Origin: Hyposmocoma kahamanoa
Lineage: Eukaryota; Arthropoda; Insecta; Lepidoptera; Cosmopterigidae
Assembly: GCF_003589595.1 (NCBI RefSeq)
Contig: NW_020653726.1
Span: forward strand, 15,252,103 to 15,316,102
Reading direction: 5' to 3'
Length of the DNA: 64,000 nt
Shown here: piece after piece, positions 1-8,810 of the stretch
Layout of the letters: the number at the start of each line of letters is the position of its first letter
How positions within the stretch are numbered: position 1 is the stretch's first letter
Notes under the pieces: model-generated
Seen by the model: the letters and a program-made list of their open reading frames with translations, nothing else
What the model was told of the DNA's origin: nothing
The model's database searches: none
Position numbers and translations under genes: made by a program

Positions 1-106
1 GCATTAGTTTAAGAATCCACAAAAGCCAGTGTGTGAATATGAAGAAAATGTGATGTGGAATCAACCTGCATTTTTGTACATAAGATACGAGTTTGAGAAA
101 GTAAGG

Positions 107-450
107 CAATGTTTAGGAAATGAAACTATTTTTCCGGATTTAAATTGCGTACATTTGTTTATTGAAACAAACCAACGTTTCAGGCCCTTTACATGTCCCA
201 TGGTTATGGTTGACTGAGGTGGTACAGTCTTCAACCAGTTATGTCTAATATTAATGCAAACCACCCTATTTTTGCACTATAGTTACAATAGTTATTAATT
301 AAATACATTATTTTTAATGTTACAAAGAAAATATTCCAATTTACGCTACATTACATCTTAGAAATTATTTTATTAAATGAATTTTTATAAAGTTCAATTT
401 ATTAATAATTAATAATAGAAATTAGAATAAACTAAACCATCAAGCAAGTC
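107..450 (-). repeat. Penelope-like element 3' UTR, inverted arm
   Basis: This segment is the reverse complement of the 3' untranslated part of the Penelope-like element at 668-1262. The shared stretch runs from about 110, including TTTTTCCGGA near 131, through CCCATGGTTATGGTTGACTG, to the AT-rich block near 420. It forms one arm of a large inverted repeat. Single copies of the same end occur at 10674-10748, 27823-27990, 43958-44075 and 59530-59857. Open frames here on both strands are untranslated repeat and are not called as genes. Confidence 0.75.
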
Positions 451-481
451 ATGGATAAACCTACAAGCATGTCATGGATAA

Positions 482-667
482 ACCTACACATTCAATAAGT
501 TTGACAAACCGCAGGTCCTTGCAAAAGAAGTCCGTTATCTACCCAGGACGCTGCAAGAGGCCATTGAAATTAAAAAACATCCAAATTTCAACAGAGAAGA
601 TTGTTTTTCCGTACCACCAGTATGGGATCCAGTATTTCCTCTGATGAAAAATCCCAAACAGATATAA
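482..667 (+). pseudogene. C-terminal fragment of a Penelope-like RT/GIY-YIG protein
   Basis: An open stretch of 61 codons follows an in-frame stop at 479 and ends at TAA 665-667. It contains LPRTLQEAIEIKKHPNFNRE and then PPVWDPVFPL. The ...EAIEI.KH.NFNRE... pattern is what I associate with the C-terminus of GIY-YIG endonuclease domains in Penelope-like retroelements. A second, diverged copy with the same layout lies on the minus strand at 59858-59962, which supports a mobile-element origin. The reverse transcriptase and the catalytic part of the nuclease are absent, so this is a 5'-truncated remnant. The family assignment is from memory of the motif; membership in a repeat family is certain from the two copies. 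Confidence 0.6.
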
Positions 668-1262
668 GACTAAGAAATTAATATGTTTTAGTTTATTCTA
701 ATTTCTATTATTAATTAATAATAAATTGAACTTAATAAAAATTCATTTAATAAAATAATTTGTAAAATTTAATGAAGCGTAAATTGGAAAATTTTCTTTG
801 TAAAATAAAAATAAGGTATTTAATTAATAACTATTGTAACTATAGAAAAACCAAATACAAAGACACGACGCAAGCACAAAGAAAAATTCGTGAGTTCCGC
901 TGGTTCATTCCATGGCTTAGTTGGTATAGCGTCTGGCACGGTAAGCTAGAAGACGTCGGTTCGAATCCGGCCGGATCGAAGGAATTTTTTCTGAGTGTTC
1001 GTGAACTTTGTATTAATAATTATAACAAACTAGTGGAGTAATTTCACAAAAAATAATTGACTATCAATTCAATAAAAATTTTAAATATTGTAACTATAGT
1101 GAAATAAATGGGGTGGTTTGCATTGATATTAGACATAACTGGTTGAAGACTGTACCACCTCAGTCAACCGTGACCATGGGACCTATAAAGGGCTCGAAAT
1201 GTCGGTTTGTTTGAAAAAACAAATGTAAACAAAATCCGGAAAAATAGTTTCATTTCCTATGT
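668..1262 (+). repeat. Penelope-like element 3' UTR, direct arm, interrupted by a SINE
   Basis: This is the untranslated tail that follows the coding remnant at 482-667. It is AT-rich at first, then carries GGTTGAAGACTGTACCACC and GACCATGGGACC, and ends near TCCGGAAAAA at about 1240. It matches 107-450 in reverse complement. The match is broken only by the 240-bp SINE at 846-1085, so the other arm shows the sequence before that insertion. Confidence 0.75.
846..1085 (+). mobile_element. tRNA-derived SINE (family B1), complete, with 14-bp target duplication
   Basis: A tRNA-like body runs from about 913 to 975. It has an A-box-like TGGCTTAGTTGG, a B box GGTTCGAATCC and the closing GGCCGGATCGAAGG, then a tail containing TATTAATAATTATAACAAAC. 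The element is flanked by perfect copies of TATTGTAACTATAG at 832-845 and 1086-1099. The uninterrupted target is visible in the opposite Penelope arm. Related copies lie at 16281-16800, 55283-55490, 62443-62632 and 62650-62760. It is a retroposed pol III-type element, not a functional tRNA gene. Confidence 0.85.
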
Positions 1263-1517
1263 GTAACAATCGCGAAAACCTAAGAAGTCGATAAGGCAAT
1301 GTTATTCAAAATTTAAAAAATACTTTTTTTTATTTGAAGGCTAATTTAATTAGGATGGTTCTTTGCTATGTTTGTACGAGCGTAATAATATGTAACGTTT
1401 ACATCATGATTGCCGCGTAGGACTTTCAGTTTTTGTAGGTTTTGTGTATAAAGGCCGGCTCAGATGATATGTACGCCTACAGCCAATATAAATAAAACTT
1501 GTGTGGCTCCAAGGCTC
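1263..1517. other. No feature seen
   Basis: This is AT-rich sequence between the Penelope-like element and the next SINE-like copy. I see no convincing coding potential or repeat family. Confidence 0.5.
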
Positions 1518-1796
1518 TTTTAGTAGCAGAGTTAGTCCAGGGAAGTACTGTCACCTTACCTATTTCTTTCGCCAAACGGTAGTGTGCATTACTACGTTCC
1601 GGTTTAGAAGGGTAAGGGTTGGTGAAATTACATGTACTTGGGACTTATCCACTTATGTCTTAGGGTAACAGGCGCAGGGTCCTTCAGATATTTGCGATTT
1701 GAAGCTCTGAGCGGCACTGCAACTGTTATGGATAGGCGTGTAGGTTACCATTGGGCGCACGACTTGTTCATCTGTTATTATATCAAAAAATATTAT
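1518..1796 (+). mobile_element. Lepidopteran SINE-like repeat, family A
   Basis: This copy starts at TTAGTAGCAGAGTT and ends in an A-rich tail after GCGCACGACTTGTTC. Strand is assigned from the A-rich end. Landmarks shared with the other copies are CAGGGAAGTACT, ACCTATTTCT, GTTCCGG, GGTGAAATTACA, GCTCTGAGCGGCACTGCAAC and GTTATGGATAGGCGTGTAG. Other copies, by A-tail orientation: + at 30481-31163, 53983-54158, 56030-56190 and 58333-58507; - at 10755-11128, 18501-18827, 19754-20040, 24278-24566, 50906-51131, 60912-61253 and 61661-61842. I do not see a tRNA head, and I do not know its formal family name. Confidence 0.8.
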
Positions 1797-2148
1797 ATAA
1801 TATTATAATAAATTAATATTACATTAAATAAAATAGGTAATGCCTCATAAAACACTTTGTTGCCGTTTGTTTACATTTAGTTAATTAGCTAAACTTTTGT
1901 AGTATAGTGTAGGGATCTCAGACATAAAATGAATATTTATTTTAATTTGACTCGTCTGATTGACTTAAAACTTATATTATTATGAAAATCCGATGACATT
2001 ACAATAATATGGTAATCTGGATATCATGCTGCAAACAGGACGGTCTGCAGACTACCAAAGTCTTCTACTACTTTCAGTAAAACTTTCATGTTTGGGCTAT
2101 TTAAATTGGTCTCAATGAGTTGTTAGCTTACACACAACTTTATTGATT
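1797..2148. other. No feature seen
   Basis: AT-rich spacer between the SINE-like repeat and the gypsy-like relic, with no recognisable gene or repeat. Confidence 0.5.
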
Positions 2149-2222
2149 ATCTCATATTATTAAAAAGGATGGACGTGGATGGTAGAATGGAATACGTTGA
2201 TTTAAAGAGACATGTTTATTGG
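2149..2222 (-). repeat. LTR-end-like direct repeat (distal copy)
   Basis: This roughly 74-bp segment, starting ATCTCATATTATTAAAAA and ending CATGTTTATTGG, is repeated in the same orientation at 3567-3646. The pair flanks the gag relic. The upstream copy, read on the minus strand, abuts a plausible primer-binding site. This copy is therefore best explained as the end of the 3' LTR of a decayed element whose pol region has been deleted. Confidence 0.55.
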
Positions 2223-2233
2223 TGCGATTTTTT

Positions 2234-2953
2234 TTATCTGCGAACCGTTTCATCGCAGTTTTCTCGCAATATGTCAAATTTAGCGCTATCCTCATCGGAC
2301 TGAGCTAATATCAAATTTTCAAACAACTCGTCTAGCTCTGTGCTAAATGCCTCTATCGATCTACCTGTTTTGCCCTAAAAAGCTGGGGTTGTAAAGCTTT
2401 TGTTGATTTTTTAGGCAACAAAAATTTCCTAATTTCCTAATAAATAAGAGATTTAGTATCTCTCACAGTAGAGTACATGCTTTTTAACCTTAATTTAGCA
2501 CTAGGTGACAGTCGAGTTTTCAATATAAATTCGATTAATTGAGTCTGTGTACCGTCAGTTATTAAATAACTGTATAACAAAATGCCATCAATTAATTGTT
2601 TAGTAACGAGCTCCTGACCGTTCACAACAGGTAACAGGGAAATAGCGGTTTTTATATCAAACGAACTCGCCATTATTGTTTGAGTCCCTGAATCTACGTG
2701 AGATAATATTATAATTACTCTTAATTTCGCTAATTAACTGTTGAAAATATTGAAAAGTTTCTGAGCTTGGCTTTTGTTCGTCGACCTCTTTATTTAACTG
2801 AGACACAATATCTTCCAAACGTTCATAATAGCTGGTAGCTTCTTCTAATTTCTTGTACGCAATATCTTTGTTACGTCTCTCTGGACCGATTTTACACAAG
2901 TATTCTCTTAAATAATCCAATTTAATATGAATCTCCTTTAATTGCTCAGACAT
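2234..2953 (-). pseudogene. Gypsy-type (Ty3) retrotransposon gag relic
   Basis: Three consecutive minus-strand frames together give a gag-like protein. The first (2953-2657, 98 aa, starts MSEQLKEIHIKL) is charged and probably coiled-coil. The second (2673-2437, 78 aa) starts MASSFDIKTAISLLP and contains TKQLIDGILLYSYL and EFILKTRLSPSAKLRLKS. The third (2374-2234) contains SIEAFSTELDELFENLILAQ. The order and motifs resemble the gag of insect gypsy-like elements. The first two frames overlap out of phase, and the second is separated from the third by a frameshift and stop, so the gene is dead unless programmed shifts are involved. No protease, RT or integrase follows; the sequence runs directly into an LTR-like end at 2222. 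Confidence 0.6.
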
Positions 2954-3141
2954 ACCTACAAAATAATAAAAGAATATTCTAACTTACATTATAACATAAT
3001 TTACTCCGGGCGTATGTTGTACCACACGAAAGTGGGTCACGATGACTCGTGAAATGGCTTGGCGTTGTCCTCGCAGACTCCGTGCTTGATGACACGTTGA
3101 AGCATGACGCGTACTGCTGCATGCCGCATTACTGCTGGGTG
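2954..3141. other. Presumed 5' leader of the gypsy-like relic, part 1
   Basis: Sequence between the gag start and the tandem repeat, with no open frame of interest. On the minus strand it would be the untranslated leader just upstream of gag. This role is inferred from position only. Confidence 0.35.
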
Positions 3142-3241
3142 GGCCGGGCTATACCCTGAACTCCGTGAGCCGGAATTACCCTGGACACCGCTGCTACATA
3201 GGCCGGGCTATACCCTGGACTCCGTGGGCCGGGATTACCCT
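3142..3241. repeat. Short GC-rich tandem duplication, period 59
   Basis: Two imperfect units start with GGCCGGGCTATACCCTG at 3142 and 3201. The second is cut short after GGGCCGGGATTACCCT. The GC content contrasts with the AT-rich pyrimidine tract that follows. It lies inside the presumed untranslated leader of the gypsy-like relic. Confidence 0.7.
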
Positions 3242-3559
3242 CTCTTCTTTCTTGCAGTCTTCTATAATTTTCTTCCTTTTTTTCATTTTAATCTTCTATA
3301 TTTTATCGTCTATGATTTTTCTTCTTTAATGCTTCTTCTATAGAATTTTCTTCTATGATATTACTTGTATATATTCTTTCTTCAATCATTTTTCTTTTGT
3401 ATTTTATCTTCTTAATCTTCTATAATTTGATTTTCTTTTTTCTTTCTTGATATTAAATTTTCTTGTTTCAATGAAGATTGCAATCTTCATTGTTACGTGG
3501 TTCAAATTAAATTTCTGCAGCAATCAAATTGCTTCACAAAAGATAAGCTCGCTGGTGTG
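3242..3559. other. Pyrimidine-rich tract, presumed retroelement leader
   Basis: The + strand is dominated by TCTTCTATAATTTTCTT-like repeats, so the minus strand is purine-rich (AGAAGA-type). Such purine-rich leaders are plausible between a primer-binding site and gag. A small perfect inverted repeat, GATTGCAATC, lies near 3476-3485. No open frame of note is present. Confidence 0.4.
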
Positions 3560-3646
3560 GGTCGCCATCTCATATTATTAAAAAGGGTGGACGTAGATGG
3601 TAGAGTGAAATTCGTTGATTTAAATTTACAGAGACATGTTTATTGG
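3560..3646 (-). repeat. LTR-end-like direct repeat with primer-binding-site-like sequence
   Basis: This is the proximal copy of the direct repeat at 2149-2222. On the minus strand it ends ATATGAGAT and is followed immediately by TGGCGACCC (3560-3568), which resembles the TGG-starting primer-binding sites of LTR elements. This makes it the downstream edge of a 5' LTR. I could not locate the other LTR boundary. Confidence 0.5.
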
Positions 3647-3795
3647 CCGGTCTCCGGAACATAATTGAGTAAATAATACAATTTAAAATAAAAGTAAACT
3701 TAAAAGCTAACCAAGCAATACACACCACATGTTGAAGTTAGACAAGTTTATAAATATCGTCTATCTATATTACAATTTTTTGGAGTACGCTGTTT

Positions 3796-3841
<46 letters not shown>

Positions 3842-4339
3842 GTGAGTAACTAGCGTGAATGAGTACAATTTCAGCAGGTACTGGTGACTGCTAAATTACA
3901 TGCGTACATTTTTTGGGTTTATTTATTTTAAATATAGAAAGGATTTTGGAGTACTTTTTCTTTGACAGGAGAAGAAATCTCTTTATGAGGTTTTGCAACA
4001 TGTGGACCTTACTGTAACAGTATAATGTATGGATTTTTTTTCATATATAAGAATAATATCGACTCTGGAAAGGTAAAATTTTTAACATGCATTAGGAAAA
4101 TGTAAATAGTAAGTAATAATAAAACAATTTTGAGCTTTATTAACGTCACTCTGATACGCAATTTAAATTTTTTATATATAAGTATTATTGTCAAAACTTA
4201 AAAAAATATTAATTTAAAAACTAAAAATAAATACAATTAATGTCTTACCGACGTCTAAATACTTGCCAAAGTAATTACGAAACAACAGAGCAATTTTAAT
4301 AGAGTGGTGTAAAACAATAGGTCACAGTGCTTTCAAAAC
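3647..4339. other. Upstream intergenic sequence with (TA)n microsatellite
   Basis: A pure TA dinucleotide run of about 40 bp occupies 3799-3838. The rest is AT-rich with no recognisable gene or repeat. Part of 3647-3800 may be further LTR sequence of the gypsy-like relic, but I cannot show this. Confidence 0.7.
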
Positions 4340-4758
4340 CTGCAACAATGGCGCGCTGCCGTGTCGCGCGCACCGCCTCACACCGGCCGCCGGTAGCCAT
4401 CATTGCGTCCATTTTCTAATAAACAATTACTTTTAAGTTATTAAAATTATGGGTCAACAAATTATTCAACCGCACCATACCGCATAGAGTTGTAAAAAGA
4501 GACTTCGGTTAGTTTCGAAGTCGACAAGGTAAAGTTGCGGGCGTTTAGGTGTTTGTAAATGCGGACCGCGGCGCGCCGTGCAGATTGCCGGCAGTCCCAA
4601 CCGCGCGCCCCACGCGGACGGCCGCGCCTACCGTCCTCCCGCGACGCTGACTTCGCCGGACGTGCCGCTCTCGCGTGTGCTATGACTATGGTGTTGTGTT
4701 CGCGCTCCTTACTATAGTGCTCCTCTTATAGTATTGACGAGTGAATCTTCGCTCAAGC
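4340..4758 (+). promoter_or_regulatory. CpG-rich promoter and 5' leader of the FAM89-like gene
   Basis: This is the most CpG-dense part of the window, for example GGCGCGCTGCCGTGTCGCGC near 4350 and GACCGCGGCGCGCCGTGC near 4563. It directly precedes the first coding exon, so it is inferred to hold a broad promoter and the 5' UTR; the start site is unknown. A perfect 7-bp inverted repeat, GACTTCG/CGAAGTC, lies at 4501-4522. Two short open frames precede the main ATG: 4348-4419 (23 codons, A at -3 and G at +4) and 4682-4717 (11 codons, ending 41 nt before the start). No TATA box is obvious. Confidence 0.6.
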
Positions 4759-5996
4759 ATGCTGATGGTTCAGACTAACGCGCAACCCATGAAGACCACC
4801 AAGTTGAAAGGTCCCCCGCCTGTGCCTCCGCGACCTAAGCAAAGTGTGGTCGCGGAGGCGCTCGCTAAGACGAGGAAGGCCGTCGCCGAGTCGAAGGCCA
4901 ACTTTTCTAAGACTCATGTGACGCCTAAAGATGAGCGGTCCCCGAGATCCAAAACTTTGGATAGAACTATGCAACCGTCGGTGTCACCAAAACAGAATGG
5001 TTTAGCACGCGTTAAATCATTCATCAGAGACGTTATTAGCGATCGGAGCTCTTCGTCTGACGAGAAAAAATCTAGCGGTCAAAATTCCAGGAGGAGCTCA
5101 AGCGACAGTAGTACGGCACTCAAAAAATCATCAAATGAGTCTCTCAACTCCAAAGCGGTCAAGACTTGTAAACAAATATTAGTGCGATCTCTTTCCACAT
5201 CCAATAAATTAGATCAAGATACCAAATGTAAAGTATCAAAGTCATCTAGCTTTGGAGAAAAGACTTTACCTTTACGGAAAGCACCTCCTCCCCCATTGTC
5301 TCCAAAGCCGAAAGTGAAACCCATGAGACCTTTGCCATTATATAGATCTTTAGAGAGAAGGAAACCCAAAGCGCCATTGTCACCTGAAGTAAGTCCGTAT
5401 GCATCCCCTGTGGATGCGAAGCCACCACAAAGTCCACAGTCTGAAGCGCCTTACGCTACTGTAGAAGAAGTTCAGGAATTTGACGACAGATTACGAAACA
5501 GCCCATCGAAGCAAGTCAACAACCTCGCTAATACTCATACCGCTCGTGACACACCTAAATGTGACGAAACTGTAAATAAAAATAACAATTCACTAGAACG
5601 TAAAACCTCTAGAGTCACGGAGATGCTAATTTCGGAAATCCTCGCGAGTAGAAACAATAACAAAGACAACGCACACACAGTTATAGACAAGGGCAAGGAT
5701 TCCGAGAAACTTACTAATGGAAATGTCTCACCGGAGATTGAAATGATGAAGGATATGAACAATCACGAAATGTTGATATACGAATTGCAAACCATGCGGT
5801 CGCACTCAAATGTGCCTGAGAGCTTAGACTATCCTATAGACGAGCCAGCCAGGGAAATATCGCCCGAGGAGAGAAATGGCCATTGCGATTCGGAAGACTT
5901 CAATTATGACGCGGTTCCCTCGGAGGAAAGTGGGAACACCGACGACGGCAACGACCAAGCTTACGCTTACATTTCAGATGATGATCTGAAATCTAG
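4759..5996 (+). CDS. FAM89: FAM89/LURAP-like adaptor gene, exon 1 (proline/serine-rich N-terminal region)
   Basis: Exon 1 encodes residues 1-413 of a predicted 520-residue protein. The start is ATG 4759 (A at -3); a frame-compatible GTG at 4741 is not a plausible eukaryotic start, and an in-frame TGA at 4735 closes the frame upstream. The exon ends AAATCTAG at 5996 before the consensus donor GTAGGT; the split codon AG|A gives Arg413. The region looks disordered and adaptor-like. It has GPPPVPPRPK at residues 18-27 (a PxxPxR SH3-ligand pattern), Ser-rich basic stretches around 95-125, APPPPLSPKPK at 175-185, YASPV and YATVEEV near 214 and 232, and an acidic end YISDDDLKS. I recognise no folded domain. 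Codon use is unremarkable and the frame is uninterrupted over 413 codons in AT-rich DNA, so it is surely coding. The link to the FAM89 domain rests on exact splice-phase agreement with exon 2. Confidence 0.87.
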
Positions 5997-6761
5997 GTAG
6001 GTTGTTATTGTTGAGTTTCAAGCTACATTAATGACTAATTGCACGGAGACGGTAAAAAACTTCCTTGTTTTTAATTCACATACCAACCAGATGTGTGCGA
6101 AAGGTCATCCGTCGCAAATGAACCCGGTTATACTCGCTCGTCTGTTGCTAAATGTTGTCAGTTTCTAGGCCACCGTAATGAACCTGTACATGCTGTCAAA
6201 ACTAAATCTAGATGCCAATACGCGCCAATTTAATAAATTAATCAAAAACGACTGCTATTTACCATTCCTATTTAGTGAAATGCAACACATATTACTATAT
6301 TGTGTATTATTATTCTAATACATTGTGGAATAGTGACGTCATGGTGACTATTAATTATTTTTCCATTTACGTTCAGGTAATGCATCAGCGCAGCGTTCAG
6401 TATTTATTTATTTTATTTATTTATTTATTTATTGCATATCACACATGAAGCTTACAGGTAGTACTTACAATATAGGGCAGTATTACGCAAGTGACGTAAC
6501 AATGCGTTCAGTTATTCACATTTTAATTGACACATTCGGTGTGAATTATGTTAATGAATAAATATAGATACAAACTAACGATGTACTTGTATGGTTTATT
6601 TCGATTTTTTTGAACGAAATAAACAATCCAGTAATTTTAAGACTTACTTGTTTTGTGTACTCAATAAATACCCTGTAATCGTTTCTAATGATGGTTATGA
6701 GTATGAGTGGTCTTTAATACAGTTGACGTCAGTATATGATCCTAAAAATCGTTGTTGACAG
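5997..6761 (+). other. Intron 1 of the FAM89-like gene
   Basis: A 765-bp intron with donor GTAGGT and acceptor TTGTTGACAG, inserted between the second and third bases of Arg413. It contains an ATTT-rich simple repeat near 6403-6433, followed by TTGCATATCACACATGAAGC, which looks like the reversed A-rich tail of a retroposon. A promoter for a short isoform starting in exon 2 could lie here, but I see no clear core element. Confidence 0.8.
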
Positions 6762-6936
6762 ACTCCGAAAGCAGTTCCTAGCCATCAGCACCATGTCATT
6801 GCAAGGATTGCCACCGCTGCCGAAGAGCCTCAGTGGCTTCGCGGACGGCGAGCCTTCGCCCGAGCCCACGCCTGCCGTGGATGACAAACCCCCCACGAAT
6901 CTTGACTCGCAGCTCACTTACTTGAAGAAGGAAATG
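6762..6936 (+). CDS. FAM89: FAM89/LURAP-like adaptor gene, exon 2 (first half of the adaptor domain)
   Basis: Exon 2 covers the last base of the Arg413 codon and residues 414-471. It begins LRKQFLAIST, then MSLQGLPPLPKSLSGF (424-439), a short Pro/Asp-rich linker, and NLDSQLTYLKKEM (459-471). LPPLP.SLSG and NLDS.L..L+KEM are hallmark stretches of the FAM89A/FAM89B (LRAP25) family. The exon ends in phase 0 after ATG 6934-6936 with donor GTGAGG. Met424 has a good start context (ACC before ATG) and sits where the family domain begins, so a short FAM89-only isoform is conceivable. In mammals LRAP25 is reported to link MRCK kinases to LIM kinase in lamellipodial actin control; for this protein that role is only inferred. 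Confidence 0.9.
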
Positions 6937-7498
6937 GTGAGGCTCATCTTATATTACTTGCTTACATTATCCCTTCTTCCATTAAGTAGATTCTTGACAC
7001 GTGATTGCAAAAAACAACGCTCGGTTATAAATTGCGCTTCTCGCCATATAATTTTAAACCGTCGACGTATATGACCTTGCATATAGTTAGTTACCAAGCT
7101 CGCATGCAATTATATATACCTACCTACATTGTTACATTGTTCCACTTGTTCATCCTTATTTTCTTTGGAAAATGATAAATGTTATTCTTACATATCAATT
7201 ATAATCATCATAACTAAGACAAGCTCAAATGTAATCTAAAGATAATTTGTTATAATTTAAACCGTTGCTCTGTAAACTGAGATACATGTTAAGAGTCTAT
7301 AGTACCTCAAATGGCTTTGAGTGATTCCGCAGGACAGCGAAATTGTTGAATCAATCACGTTGAAAAAAAAAAGGAAAATTGAGGATATATATTGATTACT
7401 ATACGGTGTGATAATACGATTCCTAAAAATTTTCACGATAGAAAAAAACACAAAGTTAACTCGAAATTTTACAAGAAAACCGCCGAATTAAATAGGTA

Positions 7499-7575
7499 AA
7501 GCTTGACACTTTGTACTTTGGATCGTTCTTATAGTTCTGGCATAGAGTTGGATTTAAATCTTAAGTGTCAAGCTT
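7499..7575. repeat. Small inverted repeat
   Basis: AAGCTTGACACTT at 7499-7511 is repeated as its exact reverse complement at 7563-7575, with a 51-bp spacer. This is hairpin potential or the ends of a very short MITE; no target duplication is visible. Confidence 0.6.
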
Positions 7576-8221
7576 GACGTGCTCTTGACCCTTGTATTTT
7601 ACAATATCAATGTTTTTTTGTATTAACTGAACTAAATAAAACACGTATACCATACGACATACGTTTTTCAAAAGGCTTTAATTTCGTTTGTAAAAAAATA
7701 AAGCCCAGTATCCTTGCCTGTCGATCTAAGCAAAATGAACCGTATTACTACGGGATAAAACTTAATTCGAGCTGAGGTATCAACTCTTAATTGAGTTCAA
7801 ATTGTTGTATGAACTAAGATACAAGTCACGAGTAAAACCGTTGTTCTATTATTTAAACATCTTATTCTACATCTTACTTCACGGTCTCATCCCTACATTT
7901 GTTCGATGGGTGAAATATAGAGACGCGTATAGCTTGGTACATGTAAACTATCCGTTTTTGTACCTTCTATCAGTGTTACCTTTGTTCAGTGTCCCCTCGG
8001 GTGCCCTAAGACTACAGCTGTTCATTGAACAGTGAACACCGCAAAAGACCCGACACACAGCTTGATGAATTGACTTGAACCCTTTTCACAGTAAGTTTAG
8101 TTTTCTCACCGAAAAGTGATTTGGCAGGTATTACAATAGGGTATCGTCGAGTATCGAAAATTAAATTCTTTTCATAAAACAAATTGATGTATTGATTGTA
8201 AAAACAATGACATTATTCTCC
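7576..8221. other. Intronic sequence, nothing convincing
   Basis: An open frame at 7802-8035 (+, hydrophobic, no ATG at its start) has no recognisable similarity and looks like chance in AT-rich DNA. No repeat family was recognised. Confidence 0.45.
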
Positions 8222-8373
8222 GGCTCTAGAGAAAAGGGGTAAAAAGTCTAAAATTAAAAGAAGCCAACTTTACAAGGCAACGCGAAAAACACTTAAAGCT
8301 TAATTATCGTATCTGTTTTTCGCGTCTCCTTGTATAGTTGGATTTTTGACTTGTACCCCTTTTCACTAGAGCC
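8222..8373. mobile_element. Near-palindromic MITE
   Basis: The 152-bp segment starts GGCTCTAGAGAAAAGGGGTA and ends with the imperfect reverse complement, ...TACCCCTTTTCACTAGAGCC. The similarity continues inwards (CAACT.TACAAGG..ACGCGAAAAACA on both arms), so nearly the whole element can fold into one hairpin. No transposase and no clear target duplication are visible, so the superfamily is open. Confidence 0.7.
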
Positions 8374-8593
8374 ACAGTATTATAGAAATAGAAGTTAGAA
8401 AGAGACGGCAATACTTGTTTCTGACGTCACAACCGTAATTGCGCTTTACTAATTTCGTTATGTTCAAAAGGGACAGAGCATATTCTCACTAGTGCCTTAA
8501 ACATAACTCTGATGTTAATTTATAATTATAATTTCAAAATATTTTCGGCAAACAAATAATTGAGAAAAAAAATTAGTAAATCAGTATAAGGTA

Positions 8594-8810
8594 CTAAAAA
8601 ACCGACCTCATAATTCATTCATCCCCTAGTTTGCCACCCTTAGAGGTGGAATATTTTCTTTAAATTTAAATGGGACCACTTCTACCCTCTTTCCAACAAA
8701 AAATAAAGAATCATCAAAATCGATTCACAAAGTTATCGCGTAACATACATACAAAAAAAAACATACTGTCGATTTGAGAACCTTCTCCTTTTTTTGGAGT
8801 TGGTTAATTA
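8594..8810 (-). repeat. Dispersed repeat C, partial copy
   Basis: This is a shortened minus-orientation copy of the repeat at 40400-40833. Shared landmarks are AAAACCGACCTC at its left edge, ATGGGACCACTTCTACC, CCAACAAAAAATAAAGAATC, CGCGTAACATACATAC and the closing CTCCTTTTTTTGGAG. The middle of the full-length element is missing. Confidence 0.7.

Noticed and set aside
61..264. 67-codon minus-strand frame and the overlapping + frame at 29-217
   Set aside because: Both lie in the Penelope-like 3' UTR; the same sequence recurs in five untranslated copies.
4741..4758. GTG start that would add six residues to the first exon
   Set aside because: Non-ATG starts are unlikely for a eukaryotic gene of this kind; ATG 4759 is in good context.
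7802..8035. 77-codon hydrophobic frame
   Set aside because: It lacks an ATG at its start, shows no motifs and has the base composition of its surroundings.
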